A DNA stretch of 64,000 nt from Alsobacter metallidurans (GTDB lineage: Bacteria; Pseudomonadota; Alphaproteobacteria; Rhizobiales; Beijerinckiaceae), in NCBI RefSeq assembly GCF_014636935.1, contig NZ_BMES01000002.1, forward strand, positions 1,159,421 through 1,223,420, written 5' to 3'. The position numbers and the translations under genes were made by a program. This document shows, piece by piece, positions 42,875 to 51,929 of this stretch. Each line of letters starts with the position of its first letter. Position 1 is the first letter of the stretch. The notes beneath the pieces were generated by a model. That model saw only the letters and a program-made list of their open reading frames with translations. It made no database searches and had not been told where the DNA came from.

Positions 42875-44407
42875 TCAGAGAGGCAGGTTGTCGTGCTTGC
42901 GCCAGGGCTGCTCGGCTTTTTTCTCCGCCAACATCGCAAGCGCGCGGGCCACTCGGCGGCGCGTGCCATGCGGCATGATGACCTCGTCGATGTAGCCACG
43001 CTCGGCCGCCACGAAGGGCGACAGGAAGCGCTCCTCGTATTCCTTGGTGCGCGCCGCGATCTTGTCGGCATCGCCGATGTCCTGGCGAAAGATGATCTCC
43101 ACCGCGCCCTTGGCGCCCATCACGGCGATCTGCGCCGTGGGCCAGGCATAGTTCACGTCTGCGCCGATATGCTTGGACGCCATCACGTCGTAAGCGCCGC
43201 CGAAGGCCTTGCGGGTGATTACCGTGACCAGCGGTACGGTTGCCTGTGCGTAGGCGAACAGCAGCTTCGCGCCGTGCTTGATGAGGCCGCCATATTCCTG
43301 GGCTGTGCCGGGAAGGAAGCCGGGCACGTCCACAAGCGTCACGATCGGGATGCTGAACGCGTCGCAGAAGCGGACGAAGCGCGCCGCCTTACGGGAGGCG
43401 TCCGCGTCCAGCACGCCGGCGAGCACCATCGGCTGGTTTGCGACAACGCCGACGCTGCGGCCCTCGATGCGGGCGAAGCCGGTGATGATGTTCTTGGCGT
43501 AGCTCTCCTGAATTTCGAAGAAGTCGCCCTCGTCCGCGATCTTCGCGATCAGCTCCTTCATATCGTAGGGCTTGTTCGGATTATCCGGCACGAGGGTGTC
43601 GAGCGACATCTCGACCCGATCCTCGGCGTCAAAGCTCGGCCAGACCGGCGCGCCCTGCGTGTTGTTGGCGGGCAGGAAATCCATCAGGCGGCGAACCTGC
43701 AGGAGCGCCTCGAGGTCGTTGTCCCAGGCGCCGTCCGCTACGGACGACTTCGTGGTGTGAACCTTAGCGCCGCCGAGCTCCTCGGCCGTGACGGTCTCGT
43801 TGGTGACCGTCTTCACCACGTCCGGACCGGTCACGAACATGTAGCTCGTGTCGCGCACCATGAAGATGAAGTCCGTCATCGCGGGCGAATAAACGTCGCC
43901 GCCCGCGCATGGGCCCATGATCACAGAAATCTGCGGGATCACGCCGGAGGCCTGGACGTTCCGGCGGAAGACCTCGCCATAGCCGCCCAGCGCGGCCACG
44001 CCCTCCTGGATGCGGGCGCCGCCGGCGTCGAACAGCCCGATGATGGGAGCGCGCATCTTCAGCGCCATGTCCTGGATCTTGGTGATTTTGGCCGCATGCG
44101 TTTCCGACAGTGAGCCGCCAAATACCGTGAAATCCTTGGCGAAGATGAAGACCGTACGCCCGTTGATGGTGCCCCAGCCGGTCACCACGCCGTCGCCCGG
44201 CACCTTGTTGGCCTCCATGCCGAAATCCGTGCAGCGATGCTGCACGAAGGTGTCGAATTCCTCGAACGAGCCCTTGTCGAGCAGCAACTCCACGCGCTCA
44301 CGCGCCGTCAGCTTGCCGCGCGCATGCTGTGCCTCGATGCGCTTCTGCCCGCCGCCAAGCTTGGCTTCCGCGCGCCGATCGTCGAGCCTTTCGAGAATGT
44401 CCTTCAT
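42875..44407 (-). CDS. pccB: Propionyl-CoA carboxylase subunit beta (carboxyltransferase)
   Basis: 510 residues, the PccB length. Crotonase-fold halves: [19 protein letters not shown] and [17 protein letters not shown] in the N-domain, then [31 protein letters not shown] and the C-terminal [21 protein letters not shown] segment, which is the propionyl-CoA type. It takes the carboxyl from PccA biotin to propionyl-CoA. Start at 44407 with GGAGG upstream. It shares the minus strand with pccA 2.5 kb away. Confidence 0.95.
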   Translation of the reverse strand: MKDILERLDDRRAEAKLGGGQKRIEAQHARGKLTARERVELLLDKGSFEEFDTFVQHRCTDFGMEANKVPGDGVVTGWGTINGRTVFIFAKDFTVFGGSLSETHAAKITKIQDMALKMRAPIIGLFDAGGARIQEGVAALGGYGEVFRRNVQASGVIPQISVIMGPCAGGDVYSPAMTDFIFMVRDTSYMFVTGPDVVKTVTNETVTAEELGGAKVHTTKSSVADGAWDNDLEALLQVRRLMDFLPANNTQGAPVWPSFDAEDRVEMSLDTLVPDNPNKPYDMKELIAKIADEGDFFEIQESYAKNIITGFARIEGRSVGVVANQPMVLAGVLDADASRKAARFVRFCDAFSIPIVTLVDVPGFLPGTAQEYGGLIKHGAKLLFAYAQATVPLVTVITRKAFGGAYDVMASKHIGADVNYAWPTAQIAVMGAKGAVEIIFRQDIGDADKIAARTKEYEERFLSPFVAAERGYIDEVIMPHGTRRRVARALAMLAEKKAEQPWRKHDNLPL

Positions 44408-44446
44408 GCGACCGTGCCTCCGTGGCCCGGCCGAGTCGGCCGCCCA

Positions 44447-44492
44447 CAAAAAAACCTGCGTCCGGCTGCTTAGCATGCGCCGGACGCAGGTT
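44447..44492 (-). terminator. Rho-independent terminator of the ohr gene
   Basis: On the minus strand AACCTGCGTCCGGC pairs with GCCGGACGCAGGTT around a ten-base loop, followed by seven T. It lies between the ohr stop and pccB start. Confidence 0.9.
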
Positions 44493-44541
44493 GGAACTCG
44501 ACGGATGGGGGAGACGGCGCAAAGCCCTCCCCCGCCCACGC

Positions 44542-44967
44542 TCACTCGACCGTCAGGCTGACTTCCACATTGTTGCGGGTTGCATTCGAGTATGGGCACA
44601 CGATATGGGCGTCGTGCACCAATTGCTCGGCCTGCTGCCGTTCGATGCCTGGCAGCGAGATGTGCAGGTCGACCTTGATCGCGAAGCCGGTCGGGATCGG
44701 CCCGATGCCGACGTCAGCCGAGACCTTGGCGTCGTCCGGAACCTTGATGTTGCTCTTGCGGGCCACTGCCTTGATGGCCCCCAGGAAACAAGCCGAATAG
44801 CCTGCCGCGAAGAGTTGCTCCGGATTCGTGGCCTCGCCGCCGGCGCCGCCCATTTCCTTGGGGACGGACAGCTTCACGTCGATCACGCCGTCCGACGAAA
44901 CGGCGCGGCCATCGCGGCCGCCGGTCGCGGAAGCGTGGGCGGTGTACACGACCTTCGGTTGGTCCAT
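44542..44967 (-). CDS. ohr: Organic hydroperoxide resistance protein (Ohr/OsmC family)
   Basis: 141 residues. Thiol peroxidase that reduces organic and fatty-acid peroxides with lipoyl-protein help. The two catalytic cysteines are present in [14 protein letters not shown] (about 57-70) and [11 protein letters not shown] (about 120-130). ATG at 44967 with AGGAGAT upstream. Has its own terminator, so it is monocistronic. No OhrR repressor gene is beside it. Confidence 0.93.
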   Translation of the reverse strand: MDQPKVVYTAHASATGGRDGRAVSSDGVIDVKLSVPKEMGGAGGEATNPEQLFAAGYSACFLGAIKAVARKSNIKVPDDAKVSADVGIGPIPTGFAIKVDLHISLPGIERQQAEQLVHDAHIVCPYSNATRNNVEVSLTVE

Positions 44968-45062
44968 GGGGGGATCTCCTGATTGAGCGGCGGGCGCCGC
45001 AAAATGTTGACTTGGAGATCATAGGGCGTGGGACCGCCAAGGCAGCCCCATTGGCGCTCCGC

Positions 45063-45854
45063 TCACGCAGAATGGATCAGGCGCAGCAATGTGGCGGCCG
45101 CTTCCATCTCGCCCCAGCGCTTGGCCCGACGCTCAAGCGCATCATCGTCGAGGCCCCAGACTTCCATCTGAAAGTCTTCGTCCAAATGCGCGGCCGCCCA
45201 GGCCTGGGCAGGCGTGAGCCGCCCGCGCGCCACCGCGACGGCGAGCAACGAGGAACCAGTGAGGCTTGTGATGGTGGAGAGCGCCGCGAGCGCGATCGGA
45301 TCGCGTACAGCCGCAACCTCGCGCCGAACCGCATCCAGCGCGCTTGACGGCTGCTCGATGAACATGACGCCTTCGGCCAGGAAAAACCGTGCGCCCAGAT
45401 CCTCGCGCGCCCAGTCCAGCACAGGATCCCACGCCTCGGCCTGTCGCCGCACCAAGCGGGGCGGCTCGCCGGCCCTATAGCAGAGCAGATCGGACCCGGC
45501 ATAGCGGACGATTTCGTCCACGACGTCATCGCGCATGCGCGCCACGCCGTCGATGCCGCTGTTGACCAGCTTGGTCATCGGCATGGTCGCGGGGTTGATC
45601 TCATTACCCTGCGCCGCCCATTCGCCGGCCACGGCCTCTCCGGCGTGCCGGTTCGGCAGCGCGAGAGGCGCCTTGGCCGGCGTGCGCGCCGGGCGTCCGT
45701 CCAGGGTGAGGACGAAGCCGCCGTCCTTCTCGACCACGCTCGCCTCCTTGTAGAAGCGTCGCGGCAAGGACGGCGCCGCGGAGGCCGATCGCGCGGCGCG
45801 CACCGGATTGTGGCCATTGGCGTCAGGGAACCAGGCGTTCTGATCGTTCGACAT
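45063..45854 (-). CDS. ATP12-family F1-ATPase assembly chaperone
   Basis: 263 residues. Contains the ATP12 signature: LTLDGRPARTPAKAPLALP (about 51-69), the VAGEWAAQGNEINPATMPMT segment and the DEIVRYAGSDLLCYRA region. In mitochondria Atp12 guides the F1 alpha subunit; the bacterial role is inferred from that. It follows the HAD phosphatase gene after 41 bases and shares its transcript. Start at 45854. Confidence 0.88.
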   Translation of the reverse strand: MSNDQNAWFPDANGHNPVRAARSASAAPSLPRRFYKEASVVEKDGGFVLTLDGRPARTPAKAPLALPNRHAGEAVAGEWAAQGNEINPATMPMTKLVNSGIDGVARMRDDVVDEIVRYAGSDLLCYRAGEPPRLVRRQAEAWDPVLDWAREDLGARFFLAEGVMFIEQPSSALDAVRREVAAVRDPIALAALSTITSLTGSSLLAVAVARGRLTPAQAWAAAHLDEDFQMEVWGLDDDALERRAKRWGEMEAAATLLRLIHSA

Positions 45855-45895
45855 GGCCGGGACATGGCGTCCCCGGGCGACGTTGTCCAGCCCGA

Positions 45896-46555
45896 TCAGC
45901 GCCGCGAGCCACCCCAAAGCGACCTTTCGAGTTCGGCGAAACTCTCGACCACCGTTTCCGCCCCGGCCTCCAGGAGCGCGTCGGGCGGATGATGGCCCCA
46001 GCTCACCCCAATGGCCCTGGCGCCGGCCGCCTTGCCCATCAGCATGTCGAAAGTGGTGTCGCCGACCATGATGGTCTCGTGAGGCCTGGCGCCGGCCGCC
46101 GCCATGGCTTGCAGCGCCATCGCGGGATCGGGCTTCGAGGGCGCATCGTCGGCGGTCTGTACGGTGACGAAGAGCTCGCCCCAGCCATGCCCGACCAGGA
46201 TGCGGTCCACCCCTCGCCGCGATTTACCCGTCGCAACGCCAAGCTTAACCTGCGCCTTGGCGGACAGGTTGCGCAGGATCTCGTCGGCTCCGGCGAAAAC
46301 CGTTTCCCGATACCCCGGCGCAGACACTCGCCGACGGAACGCCTCGCGATAGAGAGCGACCAGCTGGTCGACGGGCCCCTCGTCGCCCACGAGGCGCTGA
46401 AACGTCGGGCGCAACGACAGCCCCACCAGGGCCAGCAACTCGGCGCTGGCCGGCGACAGCAGACCTGCCGCAGCGAATGCTTCTTGGTGGGACATCAGGA
46501 TCGACTCCCGGCTGTCCACCAAAGTGCCGTCCAAATCAAACAAGACGAAAAGCAA
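45896..46555 (-). CDS. HAD-superfamily phosphatase (phosphoglycolate phosphatase-like)
   Basis: 219 residues if started at TTG 46555, which has GAGGAAC 10 bases upstream. The N-terminal FVLFDLDGTLVDS is the catalytic DxDxT motif; VATGKSRRG and VGDTTFDM are motifs II-IV. An ATG at 46621 would add 22 residues from a stretch that looks like non-coding DNA with palindromes. Near the Atp12 and RluC genes in many Hyphomicrobiales. Substrate not known, phosphoglycolate plausible. Confidence 0.85.
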   Translation of the reverse strand: MLFVLFDLDGTLVDSRESILMSHQEAFAAAGLLSPASAELLALVGLSLRPTFQRLVGDEGPVDQLVALYREAFRRRVSAPGYRETVFAGADEILRNLSAKAQVKLGVATGKSRRGVDRILVGHGWGELFVTVQTADDAPSKPDPAMALQAMAAAGARPHETIMVGDTTFDMLMGKAAGARAIGVSWGHHPPDALLEAGAETVVESFAELERSLWGGSRR

Positions 46556-46584
46556 CGCGGGTGGTTCCTCGTTACGCCACAAGT

Positions 46585-46610
46585 GGTTGTACCCACAACC
46601 TGTGTACAAC
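46585..46610. repeat. Overlapping palindromes in HAD/flp divergent region
   Basis: GGTTGT-ACCC-ACAACC (46585-46600), and a second pair GTTGTAC (46586-46592) with GTACAAC (46604-46610); also CCAC-AA-GTGG at 46577-46586. They lie between the HAD and first flp gene starts and may be binding sites of a transcription regulator. Confidence 0.4.
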
Positions 46611-46759
46611 TTAAAGTACATTTACGATTAGCTCACCACAAAACAGGCTGAACCGGGTGAAATGAGCTGAGCAAGGCCGAAGATACGATCGGTTAAATCC
46701 TGATACCTATAGTCAACTCATGCCACAACGAATGGCAGATGCAAACAGGAGCTAACGCA

Positions 46760-46945
46760 ATGACCAGCATTTTCAAGTCTTTCATCCAGAACGAGTCCGG
46801 CGCGACCGCCATCGAGTACGGCCTGATTGCTGGCCTGGTTGCCGTTGGCATTATCACGGCTCTGTCCGGTCTCCGGAACAATCTCTCGACCACGTTCAAC
46901 AACATCGGATCGAAGGTCAACGCCTGCTCGGACGGCACTTGCTGA
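46760..46945 (+). CDS. Flp-type major pilin (prepilin)
   Basis: 61 residues. Type IVb tight-adherence pilin: short basic leader, prepilin peptidase site G|ATAIEY (the Glu of AIEYGLIAGLV is +5-like), then a hydrophobic helix (about 19-40). Ends in NACSDGTC, with two cysteines. GGAG lies eight bases before ATG. The second pilin gene follows; no Cpa/Tad assembly genes are in the window. Confidence 0.9.
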   Translation: MTSIFKSFIQNESGATAIEYGLIAGLVAVGIITALSGLRNNLSTTFNNIGSKVNACSDGTC

Positions 46946-46960
46946 TCTGAACCGATCGAC

Positions 46961-46982
46961 GGCCCCGGCGAAAGCCGGGGCC
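46961..46982 (+). other. Strong hairpin between two pilin genes
   Basis: GGCCCCGGC, GAAA tetraloop, GCCGGGGCC: nine-base perfect stem with a very stable loop. No T tract follows, so it is more likely an mRNA stability or attenuation element than a terminator. It sits 15 bases after the first pilin stop. Confidence 0.6.
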
Positions 46983-46997
46983 ACATCGGGGGTTGGT

Positions 46998-47174
46998 ATG
47001 CTGAAGCACACAAAGAGTTTTGTTGACGACGAGCGCGGAACGACGGCCATGGAGTATGGGCTGATCATCGCCTGCATCGTCATGGTGCTGTTCCCCGCTA
47101 TGCAATATGCGAAAAACGCAATCGCCAATTCGCTGGAATTTGCGGGCAAAACCGCCCTCGAAGGCACGAAGTAA
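46998..47174 (+). CDS. Flp-type pilin, second copy
   Basis: 58 residues. Cleavage motif G|TTAMEY in ERGTTAMEYGLIIACIVM followed by the hydrophobic helix. ATG at 46998 is preceded by GGGGTTGGT. It differs clearly from the first pilin and has no cysteines, so it is likely a minor or alternative pilin. Stops 5 bases before the RluC gene end on the opposite strand. Confidence 0.85.
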   Translation: MLKHTKSFVDDERGTTAMEYGLIIACIVMVLFPAMQYAKNAIANSLEFAGKTALEGTK

Positions 47175-47179
47175 CGGCT

Positions 47180-48547
47180 CTACAACTCCGGCGCATCCTC
47201 GATCGGGTCATACCGCGCCGTGTCGAACCCCAGCAGGTTCCAGCTTTGGCGCATGTGCGGCGGCAACGGCGCCGTGACGTCCACCGGCTTGCCCGAGCGC
47301 GGATGCGGGATCACGATCCGCCGCGCCAACAAATGAAGCCTGTTCTGAATGCCGCCTGGCAATTCCCAGTTCTCGATATCGAAATACTTGGGATCGCCCA
47401 CGATCGGGTGCCCGATGTGCACCGTATGCGCGCGCAATTGGTGAGTGCGTCCGGTTACCGGCTTCAGCGACAGCCAGGCGAGCTTCTGGGCCGCCGTCTC
47501 TACCACCGCGTAATATGTCACCGCATGCGTCGCGCCCTCGGCGCCGTGCTTGGCGACATGCATCTTGGCGTCGCCATCCTCGTCCTCACCCTTTGCGAGG
47601 TAGGTCGAGATCCGTCCCTGCTTTACGCGAGGCACGCCGGCCACCAGCGCCCAGTAGGTTTTGCGTGTGTCGCGCGAGCGGAAGCTCTTGGCCAGCGCGG
47701 ACGCCGCAAAGCGGGTCTTGGCGATCACCAGGCACCCTGACGTATCGCGATCAAGGCGATGCACCAGCCGGGGCGTCTGGCCCTTGGAGTCGGTAAGCGC
47801 CTCCAGCATCTTGTCGACGTGGTTGGTCATGCCCGAGCCGCCTTGCACGGCAAGGCCCATGGGCTTGTCGATCACAAGCATGTCGTCATCCTCGTAGAGG
47901 GTGATCGACTTCAGGTAGGCTCGCGTTTCCTCGTCGGCCTTCGAAGCGCGGGGGCCGGTTTTGGGCGGCGTCAGCGACAGCGGCGGGATGCGCACCGCCT
48001 GTCCCTCCTCCAGCCTGTCCTTGGTTTCCGCCCGTTTGCCGTTGACGCGCAACTCGCCCTTGCGGACCACGCGTTGAATATGGCTGAAAGACAGGCCCGG
48101 GAACCGCGCCTCGAGAAAACGGTCAATCCGCATCCCGGCCTCGTCCGCCGTCACCGTGACGGTCTGGACCTTGGTCATCACCGCCTCTTCGGCGACCACC
48201 TCGACCGGAGCCTCCTGCTCGGGCTGCTGCTCTACCGCTCTTTCCCGCGCCCGCCGCTCGGTCCGCGCCTGGTTCTGGGACGGCGCCCAGCCCTTTGTGC
48301 GGCGCGGCGCCTGGCCCTCGGTCGGCATCTCGCGCGCGGCGACGTCGTCCGGTGCGAAGCTCCTGGCGCGCCCTCCGTCGATACTAGCCTTGCGGGGCGG
48401 TCGGCCAGAAGGGGCTGCAGCGGCGCTGCGGGACGCGGGACGCGCTGGACGCGGGCCGCCTGCAGCCGTGCGTGGGCCCGAGCCGGGCTTCACGCGCCCT
48501 GCACGGCCGCCCGTGGCGCCGGGACGCTTGGGTCCGCCCTTGCTCAT
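47180..48547 (-). CDS. RluC/RluD-type 23S rRNA pseudouridine synthase with long basic N-terminus
   Basis: 455 residues. S4 RNA-binding domain from about residue 139 (RIDRFLEARFPGLSFSHIQR), then the RluA-family catalytic domain with the active Asp in VHRLDRDTSGCLV and the KPVTGRTHQLRAH loop. The first ~124 residues are Arg/Pro/Ala-rich and disordered-looking. AGGAG before ATG 48547 and ATGA overlap with crcB support this start; ATG at 48178 (AGAGG upstream) would give a normal-length ~332-residue enzyme. Confidence 0.88.
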   Translation of the reverse strand: MSKGGPKRPGATGGRAGRVKPGSGPRTAAGGPRPARPASRSAAAAPSGRPPRKASIDGGRARSFAPDDVAAREMPTEGQAPRRTKGWAPSQNQARTERRARERAVEQQPEQEAPVEVVAEEAVMTKVQTVTVTADEAGMRIDRFLEARFPGLSFSHIQRVVRKGELRVNGKRAETKDRLEEGQAVRIPPLSLTPPKTGPRASKADEETRAYLKSITLYEDDDMLVIDKPMGLAVQGGSGMTNHVDKMLEALTDSKGQTPRLVHRLDRDTSGCLVIAKTRFAASALAKSFRSRDTRKTYWALVAGVPRVKQGRISTYLAKGEDEDGDAKMHVAKHGAEGATHAVTYYAVVETAAQKLAWLSLKPVTGRTHQLRAHTVHIGHPIVGDPKYFDIENWELPGGIQNRLHLLARRIVIPHPRSGKPVDVTAPLPPHMRQSWNLLGFDTARYDPIEDAPEL

Positions 48548-48927
48548 GTAAAACTCCTGACGAGGGCAAGGCCGCCTGCGAGGCCCAGGATGGACAAGAT
48601 CACCGAAGCGCCAACATAGGCCGCGGCCGCGCCGCCAGCGCCGCGCTCCCAAAGAAAGACGGCGTCGAGCGAGAAAGCCGAAAAGGTCGTGAACCCGCCG
48701 CAGATGCCGGTGGTGAGAAACAGCCTCGCCGGCTGCGACCACGACGCGTCAGCCCGAAACGCCAGCCAACCGATCAGCAGGCCCATCGCAGTAGATCCCG
48801 CCACGTTGATCAGCAGCGTGTGCCACGGGAATGCCGTTCCGGCCACGCGCGTGACCGCCATGTTGACGCCATGCCGCATGGCGGCCCCGATACCGCCGCC
48901 GAGGAAAACAAGAAGGGTCGATTGCAT
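48544..48927 (-). CDS. crcB: Fluoride efflux channel protein CrcB/Fluc
   Basis: 127 residues, four transmembrane helices. Family motifs: GGGIGAAMRHGVN (about 9-21), INVAGSTAMGLLIGWL, and the channel signature GICGGFTTFSAFSLD. Exports F- as a dimer. The stop overlaps the RluC ATG by four bases. Start at 48927. No fluoride riboswitch was recognised upstream. Confidence 0.92.
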   Translation of the reverse strand: MQSTLLVFLGGGIGAAMRHGVNMAVTRVAGTAFPWHTLLINVAGSTAMGLLIGWLAFRADASWSQPARLFLTTGICGGFTTFSAFSLDAVFLWERGAGGAAAAYVGASVILSILGLAGGLALVRSFT

Positions 48928-49008
48928 GGGAGGTCCATTCCGGCGCTCGGCGCACAGGAGGGTACCTAGCAAAGTCGCGGCGGTCTGAACACCCCGGGCG
49001 CCTCGCGC

Positions 49009-50319
49009 CTACTCGCCGCGCTCGCCGCGCAACTTGCGCCACCACTCCATGCGCTTGCCGACCTCACGCTCGAACCCGCGCTCCACGGGCTCGTAAAACT
49101 GCTGCCGTCCCAGCTTGTCCGGCCAGTAATCCTGGCCCGAGAAGGCGTCCGGCTCGTCATGGTCATAGCGGTAGCCGGCGCCGTATTCCTCCTGCTTCAT
49201 CAGCTTGGTGGGCGCGTTCAGGATGGTTTTTGGCGGCGTGAGCGAGCCGTGCTCCTTGGCGGTGCGCAGCGCAGCCTTGTAGGCCTTGTAGACGGCGTTC
49301 GATTTGGGCGCCGTCGCCAGATAGACGGTGGCCTGCGCGAGCGCGAGTTCGCCCTCCGGCGAGCCGAGATAATCGTACGCGTCCTTGGCCGCATTGCAGA
49401 TCACGAGCGCCTGCGGGTCGGCCAGGCCGATGTCTTCCACCGCCATGCGGACGAGGCGGCGGCCGATGTAGAGCGGGTTCTCGCCGGCGTCGAGCATGCG
49501 GGCCAGATAGTAGAGCGCCGCGTCCGGGTCGGACCCCCGCACGGTCTTGTGCAGCGCGCTGATAAGGTTGTAGTGCCCGTCCTGGCCCTTGTCGTAGATC
49601 GGGGCGCGGCGCTGCACAATCCGCGACAGGCCGACGGCGTCGAAGTTTTCGCCGGGTTTGGCGGCTCGCCAGATTTCCTCTGCGAGCGTCAGGGCCGCGC
49701 GCCCGTCCCCATCCGCCATGCCGACCAGCGCCACCCGGGCGTCTTCGTCCAGCGGCAGCTTGCGGCCTTCGACCTCCTCGGCGTGGGCGAGCAGCCGCGC
49801 GACGGCGTCCTCGTCCAGCGACCGGAACGTCAGGACCCGCGCGCGGGACAGCAGCGCCGCGTTGAGCTCGAAAGATGGATTTTCGGTGGTGGCGCCCACC
49901 AGCGTGATGGTTCCGTCTTCCATCACGGGCAGGAAGGCGTCCTGCTGCGAGCGGTTGAACCGGTGGATCTCGTCAACGAACAAAAGCGTGCCGCGCCCGG
50001 TGGAGCGACGTCCACGTGCGGCCTCGAACACCTTCTTGAGGTCGGCGACGCCGGTGAAGATCGCCGAGATCGGCTCGAAATGCAGCGTCGTCTCATGCGC
50101 GAGCAGCCGCGCCACGGTGGTCTTGCCGGTGCCGGGCGGCCCCCAGAAGATCAGCGATCCGAGCGAACCCGACTCGATGAGCCGCGTGAGGGCGCCGTCG
50201 GCGCCGACCAGATGGTCCTGGCCGACGACCTCGCCCAGCATGGTCGGCCGCAGCCGGTCGGCCAGCGGCCGGGGCGCGCCTTTCTCCAGGCCAGCGGCTT
50301 CAAAGAGGTTGGACATCAT
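49009..50319 (-). CDS. rarA: Replication-associated recombination protein RarA (MgsA)
   Basis: 436 residues. AAA+ ATPase acting at stalled forks. Walker A FWGPPGTGKTTVARLLA (about 58-74), Walker B LLFVDEIHRFNRSQQDAFLP, sensor TTENPSFELNAALLSR, then the C-terminal tetramer region with RRLVRMAVEDIGLADP and YLGSPEGELALAQATVYLA. Two adjacent ATGs at 50319. It is 81 bases upstream of crcB on the same strand. Confidence 0.95.
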   Translation of the reverse strand: MMSNLFEAAGLEKGAPRPLADRLRPTMLGEVVGQDHLVGADGALTRLIESGSLGSLIFWGPPGTGKTTVARLLAHETTLHFEPISAIFTGVADLKKVFEAARGRRSTGRGTLLFVDEIHRFNRSQQDAFLPVMEDGTITLVGATTENPSFELNAALLSRARVLTFRSLDEDAVARLLAHAEEVEGRKLPLDEDARVALVGMADGDGRAALTLAEEIWRAAKPGENFDAVGLSRIVQRRAPIYDKGQDGHYNLISALHKTVRGSDPDAALYYLARMLDAGENPLYIGRRLVRMAVEDIGLADPQALVICNAAKDAYDYLGSPEGELALAQATVYLATAPKSNAVYKAYKAALRTAKEHGSLTPPKTILNAPTKLMKQEEYGAGYRYDHDEPDAFSGQDYWPDKLGRQQFYEPVERGFEREVGKRMEWWRKLRGERGE

Positions 50320-50359
50320 GCAGAGATAACGACGACGGACGGCGTGCGCCAGCGCGGCG

Positions 50360-51778
50360 TCAGCCGCCTACCGCCGTGGTCAACACCTCACCGGCGCGCT
50401 GCACCACCAACTTCCAGTAGTACTGCCGCGGCTTGGCTAACTTCTCGAGGTCACGCGTCGTTGCGACCTTGTTCTCGTCGACCTCCAGGATGACATCGCC
50501 CTTCTTGAGGCCGAGTTCGGCCGCGGGGGAGCCCTGCGCGATGTCGGCGACGATCACGCCATTGACGCCGATTTCGGCTGACAATTCCTCAGCGACAGCC
50601 GGCGAGGCATTCATCACCGTGGCGCCGGCGAGCGGCCAGCGGCCCTTCAGGACGACGGTGTCGCGCGGACGGGTTTCCGGGGCCACGCTGAGCTTGACCG
50701 GAACCGTCAGCTTCTTGCCGCCACGCAGCACGGTAAGCGTCGCCGTCCCGCCAAGCGGCTTCGTTGCGAAACGAAAGCCGAAGCCGTCCGGATCGTCGAC
50801 CTCCTGCCCGTCAACGGAAAGGATTACGTCGCCCGCCTTCAGCCCCGCTTCGGAGGCCGGGCTCTTGTCGACCACCGAAGCGACCAGCGCTCCGATCGGA
50901 CGATCGAGCCCAAGGCTCTCGGTGAGATCAGACGAGACGGCCTGCAGCTTGCCGCCGAACCAGGGACGTCGCACGCTCTTGCCACCGCTGCGGGCCGACG
51001 CGACCACGACTTTGACCATGTTGGACGGAATTGCGAAGCCGATGCCATGGCTGCCGCCCGACTGCGAGAAGATGGCCGTGTTGACGCCGATGAGCCGGCC
51101 GTTGACATCCACAAGAGCGCCGCCGGAGTTGCCCGGGTTGATGGCCGCGTCTGTCTGAATAAAGAACTGGTAGTCGGAGACACCGACCTGCGTGCGCGCT
51201 AGCGCCGACACGATGCCGGACGTCACCGTTTGGCCGACGCCGAATGGATTGCCGACCGCCAGCACGAGGTCGCCGACCTCCAGCGCGTCGGAATCGCCAA
51301 GATCCAGCGCCGTGAAGGGCTCGGACGATTTGATCTTCAGGATGGCCAGATCAGTTCGGGGGTCGCGCAGAACGATATCCGCCTCGAACTCCCGCTTGTC
51401 AGACAGTGCGACCTTCACCTCCGTCATTCCCTCGATGACGTGCTGGTTGGTGACCACGAAGCCGCTGGAATCCACGATCACGCCCGAGCCAAGCGAGCGC
51501 TGCGTCCGCTCGCGCGGCGCGCCCTGGTCGCCCCCGCCAAAGAACCGGCGGAAAAACGGATCGTCCATCAACGGATTGCGCGGCATCTTTTCCACGCGGC
51601 TCGCATAGACGTTGACGACCGCCGGCTTCACCCGGTGAACGAGCGGCGCGAAGCTCATCTTCATCTGCGCCTGCGTATCCGGGATACGGCCCTGCGGCGC
51701 GATCGTCTGGCCTTGGGCGCCTCCGGCCGCCACGCCAAGCGCCGCCAGCGCGAGCAGGGCCTTGATCATCGTGCGCAT
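50360..51778 (-). CDS. Do/DegP-family periplasmic serine endopeptidase
   Basis: 472 residues. Signal peptide at about 5-24 (cleavage near QGQ). Trypsin-like domain with catalytic triad His in VVTNQHVIEG, Asp in DPRTDLAILKI, Ser in PGNSGGALVDV. Two PDZ domains follow (IGALVASVVDKSPASEAGLK and GVIVADIAQGSPAAELGLK), as in DegP/DegQ. Envelope quality-control protease. ATG at 51778 with GGGAAG upstream. Placed between rplQ and rarA, as in many Hyphomicrobiales. A DegQ-like role cannot be separated from DegP by sequence alone. Confidence 0.93.
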   Translation of the reverse strand: MRTMIKALLALAALGVAAGGAQGQTIAPQGRIPDTQAQMKMSFAPLVHRVKPAVVNVYASRVEKMPRNPLMDDPFFRRFFGGGDQGAPRERTQRSLGSGVIVDSSGFVVTNQHVIEGMTEVKVALSDKREFEADIVLRDPRTDLAILKIKSSEPFTALDLGDSDALEVGDLVLAVGNPFGVGQTVTSGIVSALARTQVGVSDYQFFIQTDAAINPGNSGGALVDVNGRLIGVNTAIFSQSGGSHGIGFAIPSNMVKVVVASARSGGKSVRRPWFGGKLQAVSSDLTESLGLDRPIGALVASVVDKSPASEAGLKAGDVILSVDGQEVDDPDGFGFRFATKPLGGTATLTVLRGGKKLTVPVKLSVAPETRPRDTVVLKGRWPLAGATVMNASPAVAEELSAEIGVNGVIVADIAQGSPAAELGLKKGDVILEVDENKVATTRDLEKLAKPRQYYWKLVVQRAGEVLTTAVGG

Positions 51779-51880
51779 CGGCTGCTTCCCGTCCAGGGTT
51801 GATGGTGAGCCGGATATAGCGAGGCGCCCGGCCGGGAGAAAGGGTGTTGGCGCATACCGCGCGACCCCATCCGAACGCAA

Positions 51881-51903
51881 ACGGGCGGCCAAAGGCCGCC
51901 CGT
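51881..51903 (-). terminator. Terminator at the end of the ribosomal operon (after rplQ)
   Basis: On the minus strand ACGGGCGGCC pairs with GGCCGCCCGT around a three-base loop, with TTGCG after it. It lies 27 bases after the rplQ stop. Confidence 0.7.
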
Positions 51904-51929
51904 GAACGTGTCAATGAATGGAGAGGCGC

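Noticed and set aside
46556-46621. Longer HAD start at ATG 46621
   Set aside because: The extra 22 codons come from an AT-richer palindromic stretch and lack homology to the family; TTG 46555 has a ribosome site.
48928-49008. Fluoride riboswitch before crcB
   Set aside because: The 81-base gap to rarA shows no fold that I could match to the crcB motif.
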